Origin: a virus
Reading direction: 5' to 3' (one strand)
Virus record (IMG/VR): IMGVR_UViG_3300021964_000028
Span: 26,682 to 90,681 of that record
DNA: 64,000 nt
Positions 6,680 through 14,658 of the stretch are shown here, piece after piece. The notes beneath the pieces were generated by a model. That model was given only the letters and a program-made list of their open reading frames with translations. It was not told the origin of the DNA and searched no databases. Both the position numbers and the translations under genes were made by a program. Numbering within the stretch: position 1 is the stretch's first letter; each line of letters begins with the position of its first letter.

Positions 6680-7456
6680 ATGCCCGCAAAGAAAAACAAA
6701 ACAGGTATTGGCATCGCAACTCCAGTTCCATTTGGTATGAGCAATCGCGTTATGAAAAGAAAAAAACCCATTAATACCAGTTTTATCAAAAAAATTGAAC
6801 CTCTAACGGACAATCAAGAAACTTTATTTGATAAGTATGCACAAGATCAAAATCTTGTTGCTTATGGTGCAGCTGGCACAGGTAAAACATTTATTACCCT
6901 TTACAACGCGCTTTTAGATGTTCTTAATGAAAAAACACCATACGAAAAGATTTACATTGTAAGATCTCTCGTTGCTACTAGGGAGATTGGATTCCTTCCT
7001 GGAGACCATGAAGATAAATCATCATTGTACCAAATTCCATACAAAAACATGGTCAAATACATGTTTGAAGTGGATGAGGCATCAAATGAGATGCTATATG
7101 CAAATCTAAAGACTCAAGGGACTATTTCTTTCTGGTCTACTTCATTTATTCGTGGAACAACTTTAGATAAATCAATTATTATTGTGGATGAGTTCCAGAA
7201 CCTTAACTTCCATGAACTAGATTCTATTATTACTCGCGTTGGGATAGACTCTAAGATTATGTTCTGTGGAGACGCTACTCAAACAGATTTACTTAAAGAA
7301 AGAGAGCGTAATGGTATTATTGATTTTATGAGAATCTTGCAATCTATGCCATCTTTTGATATTATTGAGTTTGGCGTAGAAGATATTGTCCGCTCAGGTC
7401 TTTGCAAAGAATATCTGGTTGCCAAAGAAACACTAAAAGCTGATTTGGATTTATGA
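6680..7456 (+). CDS. phoH: PhoH-family ATPase
   Basis: 258 residues. The Walker A motif GAAGTGKT is at 63-70, and the Walker B motif IIIVDEFQNL follows in the second third. This is the P-loop NTPase domain of PhoH proteins, widespread in marine phages. In bacteria PhoH is linked to phosphate starvation and RNA metabolism; the phage role is not established. The start ATG lies 6 bases after the previous stop. It overlaps the nuclease gene by four bases (ATGA). Confidence 0.93.
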   Translation: MPAKKNKTGIGIATPVPFGMSNRVMKRKKPINTSFIKKIEPLTDNQETLFDKYAQDQNLVAYGAAGTGKTFITLYNALLDVLNEKTPYEKIYIVRSLVATREIGFLPGDHEDKSSLYQIPYKNMVKYMFEVDEASNEMLYANLKTQGTISFWSTSFIRGTTLDKSIIIVDEFQNLNFHELDSIITRVGIDSKIMFCGDATQTDLLKERERNGIIDFMRILQSMPSFDIIEFGVEDIVRSGLCKEYLVAKETLKADLDL

Positions 7457-8121
7457 TTTTTAATCATGTTGATTTGGAGCTCCCTCGTCTTGAGAGGGAG
7501 CATATCGATGGAGTTCGTTATTATAAAGTACATGATAATGATGAACTCCATCGCTTTGTTTCTATTACTTCTGTCATCAGTCATTATAAAAAAGACTTTT
7601 TTAATAAATGGAGGCAGCGAGTTGGTGTAGAAGAAGCTGATAGGATTACTAAAAAAGCAACTAGTCGAGGAACTGACGCTCACACTTTAATCGAGCATCA
7701 TTTAAAAAATGAATCGTTACCTAAAGTTCGACCTATTTCCGAACTTTTGTTCAAGATTGCTAAACCAGCTTTAAATCGTATAAATAATATTCATACTCTT
7801 GAGGGATCACTTTATAGTACATATTTTGGTATTGCAGGTACTGTGGACTGTATTGCCGAGTTTGATGGAGAACTCGCCATTATTGACTTTAAAACCTCAG
7901 TAAAACCAAAACCTAGAGAGTGGATTGATGGTTATTTCGTACAATGCTGTGCTTATGCATGTATGTTGTATGAACTTACTGGGATTACGGTAAAGAAGTT
8001 TGTTATTATCATGACTTGTGAAAATGGTGAAGTAGAAGTATACGAAGAATACGACAAGAAAAAATATATTAAACTATTAACTCAATATATCAGGAAGTTT
8101 GTCGATGATAAGACTTCTTGA
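7453..8121 (+). CDS. PD-(D/E)XK exonuclease, Cas4/RecB-like
   Basis: 222 residues. The nuclease core is visible: GTVDCIAEFDG supplies the first acid, IIDFKTSVKPK is the D-x-K motif, and QCCAYACMLYEL matches the Q-xxx-Y motif of the RecB/Cas4 group. The closest type I can name is the Cas4 and mitochondrial genome-maintenance exonuclease-like family found in many cyanophages. It probably acts in DNA recombination, repair or host DNA breakdown. It is translationally coupled to phoH. Confidence 0.88.
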   Translation: MIFNHVDLELPRLEREHIDGVRYYKVHDNDELHRFVSITSVISHYKKDFFNKWRQRVGVEEADRITKKATSRGTDAHTLIEHHLKNESLPKVRPISELLFKIAKPALNRINNIHTLEGSLYSTYFGIAGTVDCIAEFDGELAIIDFKTSVKPKPREWIDGYFVQCCAYACMLYELTGITVKKFVIIMTCENGEVEVYEEYDKKKYIKLLTQYIRKFVDDKTS

Positions 8122-8146
8122 CATTGATGTGTTATAATGATAACAT
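8118..8146 (+). promoter_or_regulatory. Sigma70-like promoter before gp33
   Basis: TTGACA (8118-8123), a 17-base spacer, then TAACAT (8141-8146). A TATAAT at 8135-8140 is too close to the -35 to pair with it. The gp33 ATG follows at 8170. Confidence 0.6.
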
Positions 8147-8169
8147 TGTGCAAGTATTATGGAGATTAA

Positions 8170-8463
8170 ATGTCACTCAATCTATTGAATTTAATGCAAA
8201 TAGACTACAAACAAGAGTTTTCAAAAGAGATAGAATCAAAGTTTATTCTCCCTGCAAAGTTTGCACAAGAGATAGAAACTATAGTAAAAAATGAAGACAA
8301 TATGTCATATATTGATGCTATCATTTTTTACTGCGAAAAAAATAAAATAGAACTAGAATCTGTTCCTAAACTCATACCAAAACCTCTAAAAGAGAAGATT
8401 AAATATGAAGCTATGGAACTAAACTTTTTGAAAAAAACCTCTCGAGCTAGATTAAAGATTTGA
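8170..8463 (+). CDS. 33: Late-transcription coactivator gp33
   Basis: 97 residues, directly upstream of gp59 and then gp32, as in T4. In T4, gp33 bridges the host RNA polymerase beta flap and the sliding clamp, so late promoters respond to replication. The N-terminal MSLNLLNLMQIDYKQEF and the charged helical body fit cyanophage gp33 proteins. The stop overlaps the TTG start of gp59. The identification depends partly on gene order. Many TATAAATA-type boxes in the window imply that this late system is used. Confidence 0.75.
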   Translation: MSLNLLNLMQIDYKQEFSKEIESKFILPAKFAQEIETIVKNEDNMSYIDAIIFYCEKNKIELESVPKLIPKPLKEKIKYEAMELNFLKKTSRARLKI

Positions 8464-9056
8464 AATTGGACCCTCACGATTGCTTCAAAACCTATTTGTC
8501 AATCAAAAATCATTTTACTCAGGAAAAGTACGATTATCATAAGTACTGTGGAAAAACAAGATCGTCTTTGCAATCTTTTTACAAGAGAAAAGATAGATTC
8601 TTTTTTGAAAAAATGAGTCGTCAAAAAAGTGATGAAGAGATCTTGAGTTTTTTTGTTGCAAACTTTTCAAGTGCTGAAGATCCACAATCTTTATGGATTG
8701 GTGACATTATCAAGGAAGGTGAATCAGTTTATTTAAACTGGCAGAAAAAATCACAATCATTGAAATATTGTTTTGAGCAAGAAATAAATGATCTCTTTTT
8801 GGATGATGATTTTGTCTCATTGTTTAAAATCAATGGTTCTTCCCATCCAAAGATCTTAAAAAAGTTTTTAAGAAAAGAAGTTTCTTTAGAAACACTAGTG
8901 ATTCTAGATAAAATCTTAAACTTCAGACAAAGATTTGACAAAAAACTTACTGATCCAGTATGGCAGTTTGTTTCTCTCAAGATCAAAAAGTATTCATCAT
9001 TTATACATATTGATATATTTAAGTTTAAACGTATTTTAAAGGAGTGTTTAGAATGA
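8460..9056 (+). CDS. 59: Helicase loader gp59
   Basis: 198 residues starting at TTG (8460), which overlaps the gp33 stop. Its opening reads MKLDPHDCFKTYLSIKNHFT, followed by DYHKYCGKTRSSLQSFYKRK, resembling the N-terminal domain of gp59, which loads the gp41 helicase onto gp32-coated fork DNA. The composition is basic and aromatic-rich, as expected for a fork-DNA binder. Gene order gp33-gp59-gp32 supports the call, although a DUF1825 gene is inserted before gp32. Confidence 0.85.
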   Translation: MKLDPHDCFKTYLSIKNHFTQEKYDYHKYCGKTRSSLQSFYKRKDRFFFEKMSRQKSDEEILSFFVANFSSAEDPQSLWIGDIIKEGESVYLNWQKKSQSLKYCFEQEINDLFLDDDFVSLFKINGSSHPKILKKFLRKEVSLETLVILDKILNFRQRFDKKLTDPVWQFVSLKIKKYSSFIHIDIFKFKRILKECLE

Positions 9057-9394
9057 CATTTTTCGATTCTGATCTTGTTAGGGCAGAACTAGCAGAGATC
9101 TCTGAACTTCAGGAAGATCTTTACAGAAATGTGTTTAACTTTTATAGGATGGATAAACAACAGAAAGTTAATCATGTTGAACTCCTCCAAAAGTTGCTGG
9201 AGAAACAGAGAGTATTGTATACTCGTATGAGTCTTTCTGATGATCCAGAAGCACAGGATATTAAAAATAAAATCATTGAGTCTGCTAAACTGATGGGTCT
9301 GGACGAAGGGGTTGACATTTCATTCATGTTTGGTAACATGGAAAAAGCACTAGTCCAGATGAAGAAGGACATTGACAAGCACACCGATCACTAA
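9053..9394 (+). CDS. DUF1825 family protein, 113 aa
   Basis: Starts MTFFDSDLVRAELAEISELQ, matching the DUF1825 pattern (FFDSxxVxxE) found in cyanobacteria and cyanophages. The body is helical and acidic. ATG 9053 is preferred over GTG 9044 because GGAG at 9041-9044 is correctly spaced from it. It overlaps the gp59 stop. Position between gp59 and gp32 suggests a replication-linked role; the biochemical function is unknown to me. Confidence 0.85.
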   Translation: MTFFDSDLVRAELAEISELQEDLYRNVFNFYRMDKQQKVNHVELLQKLLEKQRVLYTRMSLSDDPEAQDIKNKIIESAKLMGLDEGVDISFMFGNMEKALVQMKKDIDKHTDH

Positions 9395-9475
9395 TACACT
9401 ATTCTTATGCGGCTAGGGAATCCGCACCAAAGCAAACCCAAACAGGCCAAATACTTACAAAAATACGAGGTTCAC

Positions 9476-10447
9476 ATGTCATTTGAAACCCTAAAAAAAC
9501 AGTCCCGTCTAGGAACTCTTACTGAAAAACTTGTTAAAGAAGTTGAAAAAAGTTCCGCCCGTGGTTCTGTTGATGACCGCTTTTGGAAACCAGAAATGGA
9601 CAAAGGTGGTACTGGTTATGCCGTAATCCGTTTTCTACCTGCACCAGAAGGTGAAGACATGCCATGGGCAAAAGTCTTCAGTCATGCTTTCCAAGGTCCT
9701 GGTGGTTGGTTGATTGACAACTGTCTGACTACTAACGGAGGAAAGTGTCCAGTTTGTGCAGAAAATAACAAACTATGGAACAGTGGTCTAGAGTCTGATA
9801 AAAATATCGCACGTAATCGTAAGCGTAAACTGTCTTACTATTCTAATATTTACGTTGTTAAGGATCCACTTCACCCAGAAAACGAGGGCAAAGTGTTCCT
9901 CTATAAGTTCGGCAAGAAGATTCATGATAAGATTCTTGCTGCTATGCAACCAGAGTTTGAAGATGAAGAAGCAATCGATCCATTCGACTTCTGGCAAGGT
10001 GCCAACTTCAAACTGAAACTGGCAAAAGTTGATGGTTATTGGAACTATGATAAGTCTGAGTTCGCTGCAACATCTGCTCTTCTGGATGATGATGATGCCT
10101 TGGAAGCAATCTGGAATAAGGAGTATTCTCTCCAAGAACTGGTTGCTCTCGATAAGTTCAAGTCTTATGACGATCTCGAAAAGCGTCTAAATGTAGTTCT
10201 TGGAGTTGGTAAGGTTGCGCCTAAGTCTCAGTCTTTTGATGAAGAGGAAAAATATGAAGCATTCTCCCCCAAAACCACTAAGACTGATAACGTAATGGAG
10301 CAACTAGAAGAAGCTGCCCGTTCTGCCCGAGCACCCGAACCACCTGAAACCATGAAGCGAGAACTTGCTAATCTATCTTCTATGGTTGATAAAGATGAAG
10401 ATGATGCAATGGCAATGTTTAATGCTCTAGCAAATGATGATTTTTAA
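9476..10447 (+). CDS. 32: Single-stranded DNA-binding protein gp32
   Basis: 323 residues from ATG 9476 (MSFETLKKQSRLGTLTEKLV); the open frame back to 9407 is probably leader. An N-terminal basic segment for cooperative binding is followed by the OB-fold core, with a Cys pair (GGKCPVCAEN) as in the T4 zinc site. A long acidic C-terminal tail (VDKDEDDAMAMFNALANDDF) would contact replication partners. It coats ssDNA during replication, recombination and repair. Its stop overlaps the stop of convergent gp53. Confidence 0.95.
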   Translation: MSFETLKKQSRLGTLTEKLVKEVEKSSARGSVDDRFWKPEMDKGGTGYAVIRFLPAPEGEDMPWAKVFSHAFQGPGGWLIDNCLTTNGGKCPVCAENNKLWNSGLESDKNIARNRKRKLSYYSNIYVVKDPLHPENEGKVFLYKFGKKIHDKILAAMQPEFEDEEAIDPFDFWQGANFKLKLAKVDGYWNYDKSEFAATSALLDDDDALEAIWNKEYSLQELVALDKFKSYDDLEKRLNVVLGVGKVAPKSQSFDEEEKYEAFSPKTTKTDNVMEQLEEAARSARAPEPPETMKRELANLSSMVDKDEDDAMAMFNALANDDF

Positions 10448-11115
10448 TCAAATAGTTTAGCATTAAATCCTTTCTTGAGGGTTCTGGACACATATTGTTC
10501 AGAACCTTTTTTATATTCCATTATTTCTTCAATGTCATCAAATAGAGTAGTAAGATACTTTGGTTTTAGTGTAAATATGGTTCTTTTTTTCTCTTCTATT
10601 CTTGTCTCATATTCATAGTTTGTCACTGGTACTGTAATATTTTCTTTAAGAACCTGTCCATCTCTAGTCGAATAGTATTCCATAGAAAAAGTTCTATCTA
10701 CATGAAGACCACCAGGAAACACTACTGTACCAGTCTCATCTTTTTGTTCTATTGATTCATAGTGATGAACTTTATAAAGATTTTCATAACTACCATATTT
10801 TCTTAGCATCAGTTCATCAAAACTTTCTTGTGGTAGTGGCCATTCATTTTGTAGGTTTAAGATGTTGTTTGATAGTAAAACTACCCAATCCAAAGTCGAT
10901 TCGCCATACAGATCATATGCCACGTTATCTGGTCTTTGGTTGCCAACTATAAAATACTTAGTAAAATAGTTGACGTTTTTGAAAATCTCGCTTCTGATTT
11001 GTCCTCTTTTAAAGAGATTTTTTACTGTGATATAGTTTCTAACACTATCATTACTTGGGTTTACGTTGACGTAATCAAAGTTAGGAACTTGTCTAAAGTA
11101 AGGTCTTAATGCCAT
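10444..11115 (-). CDS. 53: Baseplate wedge protein gp53
   Basis: 223 residues. The segment NQRPDNVAYDLYGESTLDWV then VLLSNNI is characteristic of the gp53 wedge family in T4-like phages, and its fold is LysM-like in T4. It joins wedges around the hub during baseplate assembly. It is the last gene of a minus-strand block with gp48 and gp4, two bases after gp48. Its final codons encode, on the other strand, the terminator of gp32. Confidence 0.9.
   Translation of the reverse strand: MALRPYFRQVPNFDYVNVNPSNDSVRNYITVKNLFKRGQIRSEIFKNVNYFTKYFIVGNQRPDNVAYDLYGESTLDWVVLLSNNILNLQNEWPLPQESFDELMLRKYGSYENLYKVHHYESIEQKDETGTVVFPGGLHVDRTFSMEYYSTRDGQVLKENITVPVTNYEYETRIEEKKRTIFTLKPKYLTTLFDDIEEIMEYKKGSEQYVSRTLKKGFNAKLFD
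10478..10512 (+). terminator. gp32 terminator inside the convergent gp53 gene
   Basis: AGGGTTCTG (10478-10486) pairs with CAGAACCTT (10500-10508), followed by TTTT. Read on the plus strand, it is a good intrinsic terminator 31 bases past the gp32 stop. It lies wholly within the 3' coding end of minus-strand gp53. Confidence 0.8.
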
Positions 11116-11117
11116 TT

Positions 11118-12368
11118 TTAGTACCCCATACCGCTAGCTTTTTCTTGGTCGTCTCTATAGATTGGTTCGAGTTCTGAGAATGTTAGACTGAGATTATATG
11201 ATGTCATTGATCCATCTGGATATGTCATGTAAGATCCATCGGGAGTATAATCAGTAGTGATGTTTGTTAGGGCACAAGTTTTGATGTTGTTTAAGAATGG
11301 ATGAGGTGCTCCAGTTTCCCCAAAGATGTACTGCAAATCAAACACATTTGGAGATTTTAAAAATAGTCCAGTGTTTGCTTTTTGTACGGCAGATTCTTTT
11401 TTCAATACTCTTATAATATTTCGTATATTATTTGCTTCTGCTGGTTCTCTTGGAGTAAACTTGTAGTTATATGAGAATGTTCTAAGTGATGGACCTTGGA
11501 AAAGCATTTCAAGATTATTATTTAAAACTGCACCAGTTGTTCTTGTAATCACATTTGCGCCAACTGCTTGACCAGCAAAATATGCTGTAATATATGCCCC
11601 AAGACCTTCCGTTGCTAAAAGATCATCGGCAAATGCTTTGCTATCTGTGATAAGACCTTTAAAAGCATCTGCAAATTTCCCATCACCTATACTATTGATA
11701 GCATTTGTTGCTGCTCCTGCTGCCCTTGCTTGGAAAACATTCATTTGATCTTGATTCCAAGAGACTGCGTTAGTGTCTCTAATCCCTGGTTGCATTGGTA
11801 AGAAAATGGTTGTCCCAAGTGATTTTTTTCTTCCAGGAGATTCTGTGGATGCAGTATTAAAATCATCTCTAGGTAAACCAGGAGGAATATATTCAATAAC
11901 AGTTATTTTTAAATAATCAAGTTCAGAGTCTCTTTTAAGTGGATATGATAGAGATGTTATTGGTGCGGTTCTTCTTTCGACTGTTGGCGTAGATTGATTT
12001 AATTCACCAGTTGAACCTAGATTAAAAGAAGCATCATTTTCAGAAACTGCAAAGTTAGTATTTGACCAATAATCCGATGCATTTTTGATTGTATTAGTAT
12101 AAACTGGATTATTTACTAGTTCTTCCATAAAGAAATCTGGAGCGCCCAACTGAAAAGCATCTCCAGTGTTTAAGTTATAATCTGCCCAACTTATAGATCC
12201 ATCAGAGTTAAAATAGTTTGCACCAGCAGATACCTCATTATTACTTAAAGGTATTTCTGGTGTTCGATTTATTTTTACCTGAGACCCAGAGTCATTTTTT
12301 GCTTCAACGTTAAATGATAAACCATCAATAAGGGTTGTGGGACTTACACTACCTTGACTTAATGCCAT
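11118..12368 (-). CDS. 48: Baseplate tail-tube cap gp48
   Basis: 416 residues. The C-terminal part (FSYNYKFTPREPAEANNIRN and DYTPDGSYMTYPDGSMTSYN, then LSLTFSELEPIYRDD) is typical of cyanophage gp48, related in fold to tail-tube proteins. In T4 it sits on the hub with gp54 and starts tube polymerisation. An exact late promoter precedes it, inside the end of gp4. Confidence 0.88.
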   Translation of the reverse strand: MALSQGSVSPTTLIDGLSFNVEAKNDSGSQVKINRTPEIPLSNNEVSAGANYFNSDGSISWADYNLNTGDAFQLGAPDFFMEELVNNPVYTNTIKNASDYWSNTNFAVSENDASFNLGSTGELNQSTPTVERRTAPITSLSYPLKRDSELDYLKITVIEYIPPGLPRDDFNTASTESPGRKKSLGTTIFLPMQPGIRDTNAVSWNQDQMNVFQARAAGAATNAINSIGDGKFADAFKGLITDSKAFADDLLATEGLGAYITAYFAGQAVGANVITRTTGAVLNNNLEMLFQGPSLRTFSYNYKFTPREPAEANNIRNIIRVLKKESAVQKANTGLFLKSPNVFDLQYIFGETGAPHPFLNNIKTCALTNITTDYTPDGSYMTYPDGSMTSYNLSLTFSELEPIYRDDQEKASGMGY

Positions 12369-12383
12369 TTACACTATTTTTAG

Positions 12384-12839
12384 TTATTTATAGGGGTTTA
12401 GTTCGTCTTCTGTTATAATCTTAAACTCTACCATATGGTCTTCGCACCATTCCCTAGCAGCTTTCCATTTTGCAATATTTTTAGTATACATCATAACTTC
12501 ATTAATGAAAGTTTTCTTTTGCTTTCCTTTTGTCTGCTTTGGTTCTATGGTTTGTTTTTTCGGTTTAACTTCTACAACGTATTTTTTAATATTGCCACTA
12601 TTTTCTTTAATCTTTACAATAAAGTCAGGAAAATATCTACGGACTTTTTTTGTCGTAGGATCAAAGTAAGGAATAAAAAATTCTTCACTACCCCATTCCA
12701 TTATCTTCTCGTTTAGATCACAGTACCTCATGAACTTAAGTTCCCAAGAAGATCTGTAAACTATGTTACTTGGGTTTCCTTTATATTTTTCTGGATGCTT
12801 AGGATGAAACTTTCCCTGATGATATTTACTTTCTCGCAT
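12384..12839 (-). CDS. 4: Head completion protein gp4 (gp50/gp4)
   Basis: 151 residues. The opening MRESKYHQGKFHPKHPEKYK, then NIVYRSSWELKFMRYCD and YFPDFIVKI...KYVVEVKPK, is the known gp4/gp50 pattern. It resembles TnsA-like PD-(D/E)XK nucleases: E in SSWELKFM, D in FPDF, E-x-K in VEVKP. In T4 the protein completes DNA-filled heads before tail joining. It is first in the minus-strand block, downstream of an exact late promoter. Confidence 0.92.
   Translation of the reverse strand: MRESKYHQGKFHPKHPEKYKGNPSNIVYRSSWELKFMRYCDLNEKIMEWGSEEFFIPYFDPTTKKVRRYFPDFIVKIKENSGNIKKYVVEVKPKKQTIEPKQTKGKQKKTFINEVMMYTKNIAKWKAAREWCEDHMVEFKIITEDELNPYK
12385..12392 (-). promoter_or_regulatory. Late promoter for gp48
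   Basis: Exact TATAAATA on the minus strand, within the last codon and stop region of gp4. The expected start is near 12378, ten bases before the gp48 ATG. Confidence 0.75.
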
Positions 12840-12862
12840 ACATAATATATAAGATCAAAAAG

Positions 12863-12870
12863 TATTTATA
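12863..12870 (-). promoter_or_regulatory. Late promoter for gp4
   Basis: Exact TATAAATA on the minus strand, 24 bases before the gp4 ATG. It lies immediately upstream of the plus-strand gp54 start, so the divergent control region is only 32 bases long. Confidence 0.8.
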
Positions 12871-12871
12871 A

Positions 12872-13732
12872 ATGTCTGCTGTACCCCCAAAGAGTTATAG
12901 TATAAGTGACTTTAAATCTAGGGCATTAAATCTTGCACAGACCTCGTTATACCAACTTACCATAGTTCCTCCACCAAGAATATTTCAACAAACTGAGAAT
13001 ATTAGTTTGCTGTGCCATGAAGCAACTTTGCCTGGTTCATCATTAGCGACTCATCAAGTAACTAATGACCATCATGGTGTTACTGAGAAGATGGCATATA
13101 GAAGAATGTATGATGAATCATTTAACCTAACATTTTATGTTGATCATCAATATAATGTAGTTGATTTTTTTGAAAAGTGGATTGAGTTTGTTGTTGGACA
13201 AGGATACACTCAATCACGAAATGCTTATAGAGAAGATACTGCATTTTATAGGATGACATATCCTGTAGACTATAAGCAAACAATCTATATAAGTAAGTTT
13301 GAAAAGGATTACTTTAGACCAACCAAAGCACCATTAGATCCAAAAAAACGTGGTGGATCTAACTTAGAATATGAACTTATTGGAGCTTTTCCTTATAATA
13401 TAGTTTCTATGCCAGTATCATATAATCAAAGTGATATTTTAAAGTGTTCTGTTGGTTTTTATTTCACACGTTATGTTGTTGAGAAGAAAGGAACAGTTAC
13501 TTACGGATCACCTGGATTTGCAAACTCAGGAAATCCCACTGCTCAAAGAACTCCTCCAACTACTTCTCAACAACCAATAAATGCTTTTGATTATAGTAAA
13601 ATGACTGGATTTAAATTCGATAACTATTATAATAACTTTGGTGTTGATGCTCAAGATAATACTAACTTTGGAAACTTCTTTAATGGTAGAAGAGTTGATC
13701 AAGGAGTATTTGGAGCAGAAGCACAAGCATAA
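12872..13732 (+). CDS. 54: Baseplate tail-tube initiator gp54
   Basis: 286 residues. The pattern LYQLTIVPPPRIFQQTENIS then LLCHEATLPGSSLATHQV and YNVVDFFEKWIEFV is that of gp54, which has a tail-tube-like beta fold. It starts tube polymerisation together with gp48. The C-terminus is Asn-rich and low in complexity (NTNFGNFFNGRR). It diverges from gp4 with almost no spacer. Confidence 0.9.
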   Translation: MSAVPPKSYSISDFKSRALNLAQTSLYQLTIVPPPRIFQQTENISLLCHEATLPGSSLATHQVTNDHHGVTEKMAYRRMYDESFNLTFYVDHQYNVVDFFEKWIEFVVGQGYTQSRNAYREDTAFYRMTYPVDYKQTIYISKFEKDYFRPTKAPLDPKKRGGSNLEYELIGAFPYNIVSMPVSYNQSDILKCSVGFYFTRYVVEKKGTVTYGSPGFANSGNPTAQRTPPTTSQQPINAFDYSKMTGFKFDNYYNNFGVDAQDNTNFGNFFNGRRVDQGVFGAEAQA

Positions 13733-13765
13733 CCCTACTAAATACATGTACTGATACATCAAATT

Positions 13766-14482
13766 ATGCCGTTACCAAAAATTGCAACGCCAACTTATGA
13801 ACTTGAGTTGCTATCTACAGGAAAAACTGTTAAGTATAGACCTTTCTTGGTAAAAGAAGAAAAAGTCCTTCTTATTGCTATGGAAAGTGAAGATGTTAAA
13901 CAGATTACTAATGCACTAAAGCAAGTATTGAAGTCTTGCATCTTAACGAGAGGTATTAAAGTTGAAGAACTTCCTACTTTTGATATTGAATATTTGTTTT
14001 TAAACATTAGAGGGAAGTCTGTTGGTGAAGAGATTGAAGTAAATCTGATCGCTCCAGACGACGGAGAAACCTCAGTGTCTGTAACTATAAATGTAGAAGA
14101 CATTGGTATTGAAAGATCAGAAAATCATGAAAAAACTATCAAACTGGATTCAAATCTACGAATGGAGATGAAATATCCATCTCTAGATGAGTTTATTAAA
14201 AACAACTTTGATTTTCAAGAGCAAACCTTAGAGCAGTCATTTGATCTTATTGCTGGTTGTGTAGATAAGATTTATAATGAAGAAGAAGTTTGGTCTTCTG
14301 CTGACTGCACTAAAAAAGACATTATTGAGTTCTTGGGTCAAATGAATAGTATTCAGTTTAAGGCAGTTGATGAGTTTTTCAATACTATGCCAAAACTTTC
14401 TCATAAGGTAACTTTTACAAATCCAAATACTGGGGTTGAGAATGTTGTCAAGTTGGAGGGACTAGCAAGTTTTTTCGGTTAG
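13766..14482 (+). CDS. 26: Baseplate hub protein gp26
   Basis: 238 residues, beginning MPLPKIATPTYELELLSTGK then TVKYRPFLVKEEKVLLIAME. This is the conserved opening of the T4 baseplate-hub family (gp26). It takes part in hub assembly. A TACTAAATA sequence near 13737, close to the late-promoter consensus, lies upstream. It is followed at once by a gp51-like gene, as in other cyanophages. Confidence 0.88.
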   Translation: MPLPKIATPTYELELLSTGKTVKYRPFLVKEEKVLLIAMESEDVKQITNALKQVLKSCILTRGIKVEELPTFDIEYLFLNIRGKSVGEEIEVNLIAPDDGETSVSVTINVEDIGIERSENHEKTIKLDSNLRMEMKYPSLDEFIKNNFDFQEQTLEQSFDLIAGCVDKIYNEEEVWSSADCTKKDIIEFLGQMNSIQFKAVDEFFNTMPKLSHKVTFTNPNTGVENVVKLEGLASFFG

Positions 14483-14493
14483 GAATGGTTTAC

Positions 14494-14658
14494 ATGGATT
14501 TAGAAAACTACTTTCAAGTTAGCTTTTCTATGATTCAGTACCATAAATATTCATTAACGGAATATGAAAACTTAATGCCTTGGGAAAGAGATATTTACGT
14601 TGGAATGTTGATTAATCATTTAGAGGAAGAAAAACTAAAACAACAACAGTCCACATGA
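14494..14658 (+). CDS. 51: gp51-like baseplate hub assembly protein, 54 aa
   Basis: MDLENYFQVSFSMIQYHKYS then LTEYENLMPWERDIYVGMLI and NHLEEEK. Small proteins with the PWERDIY...L motif follow gp26 in cyanophages and are annotated as the gp51 hub assembly catalyst. ATG 14494 is preferred; 14485 in the same frame is possible. The stop overlaps the next start (ATGA). Confidence 0.65.
   Translation: MDLENYFQVSFSMIQYHKYSLTEYENLMPWERDIYVGMLINHLEEEKLKQQQST

Noticed and set aside
8118-8140. TTGACA with TATAAT at 8135 as the promoter pair
   Set aside because: The spacing is about 11 bases, too short; TAACAT at 8141 gives the 17-base spacing.
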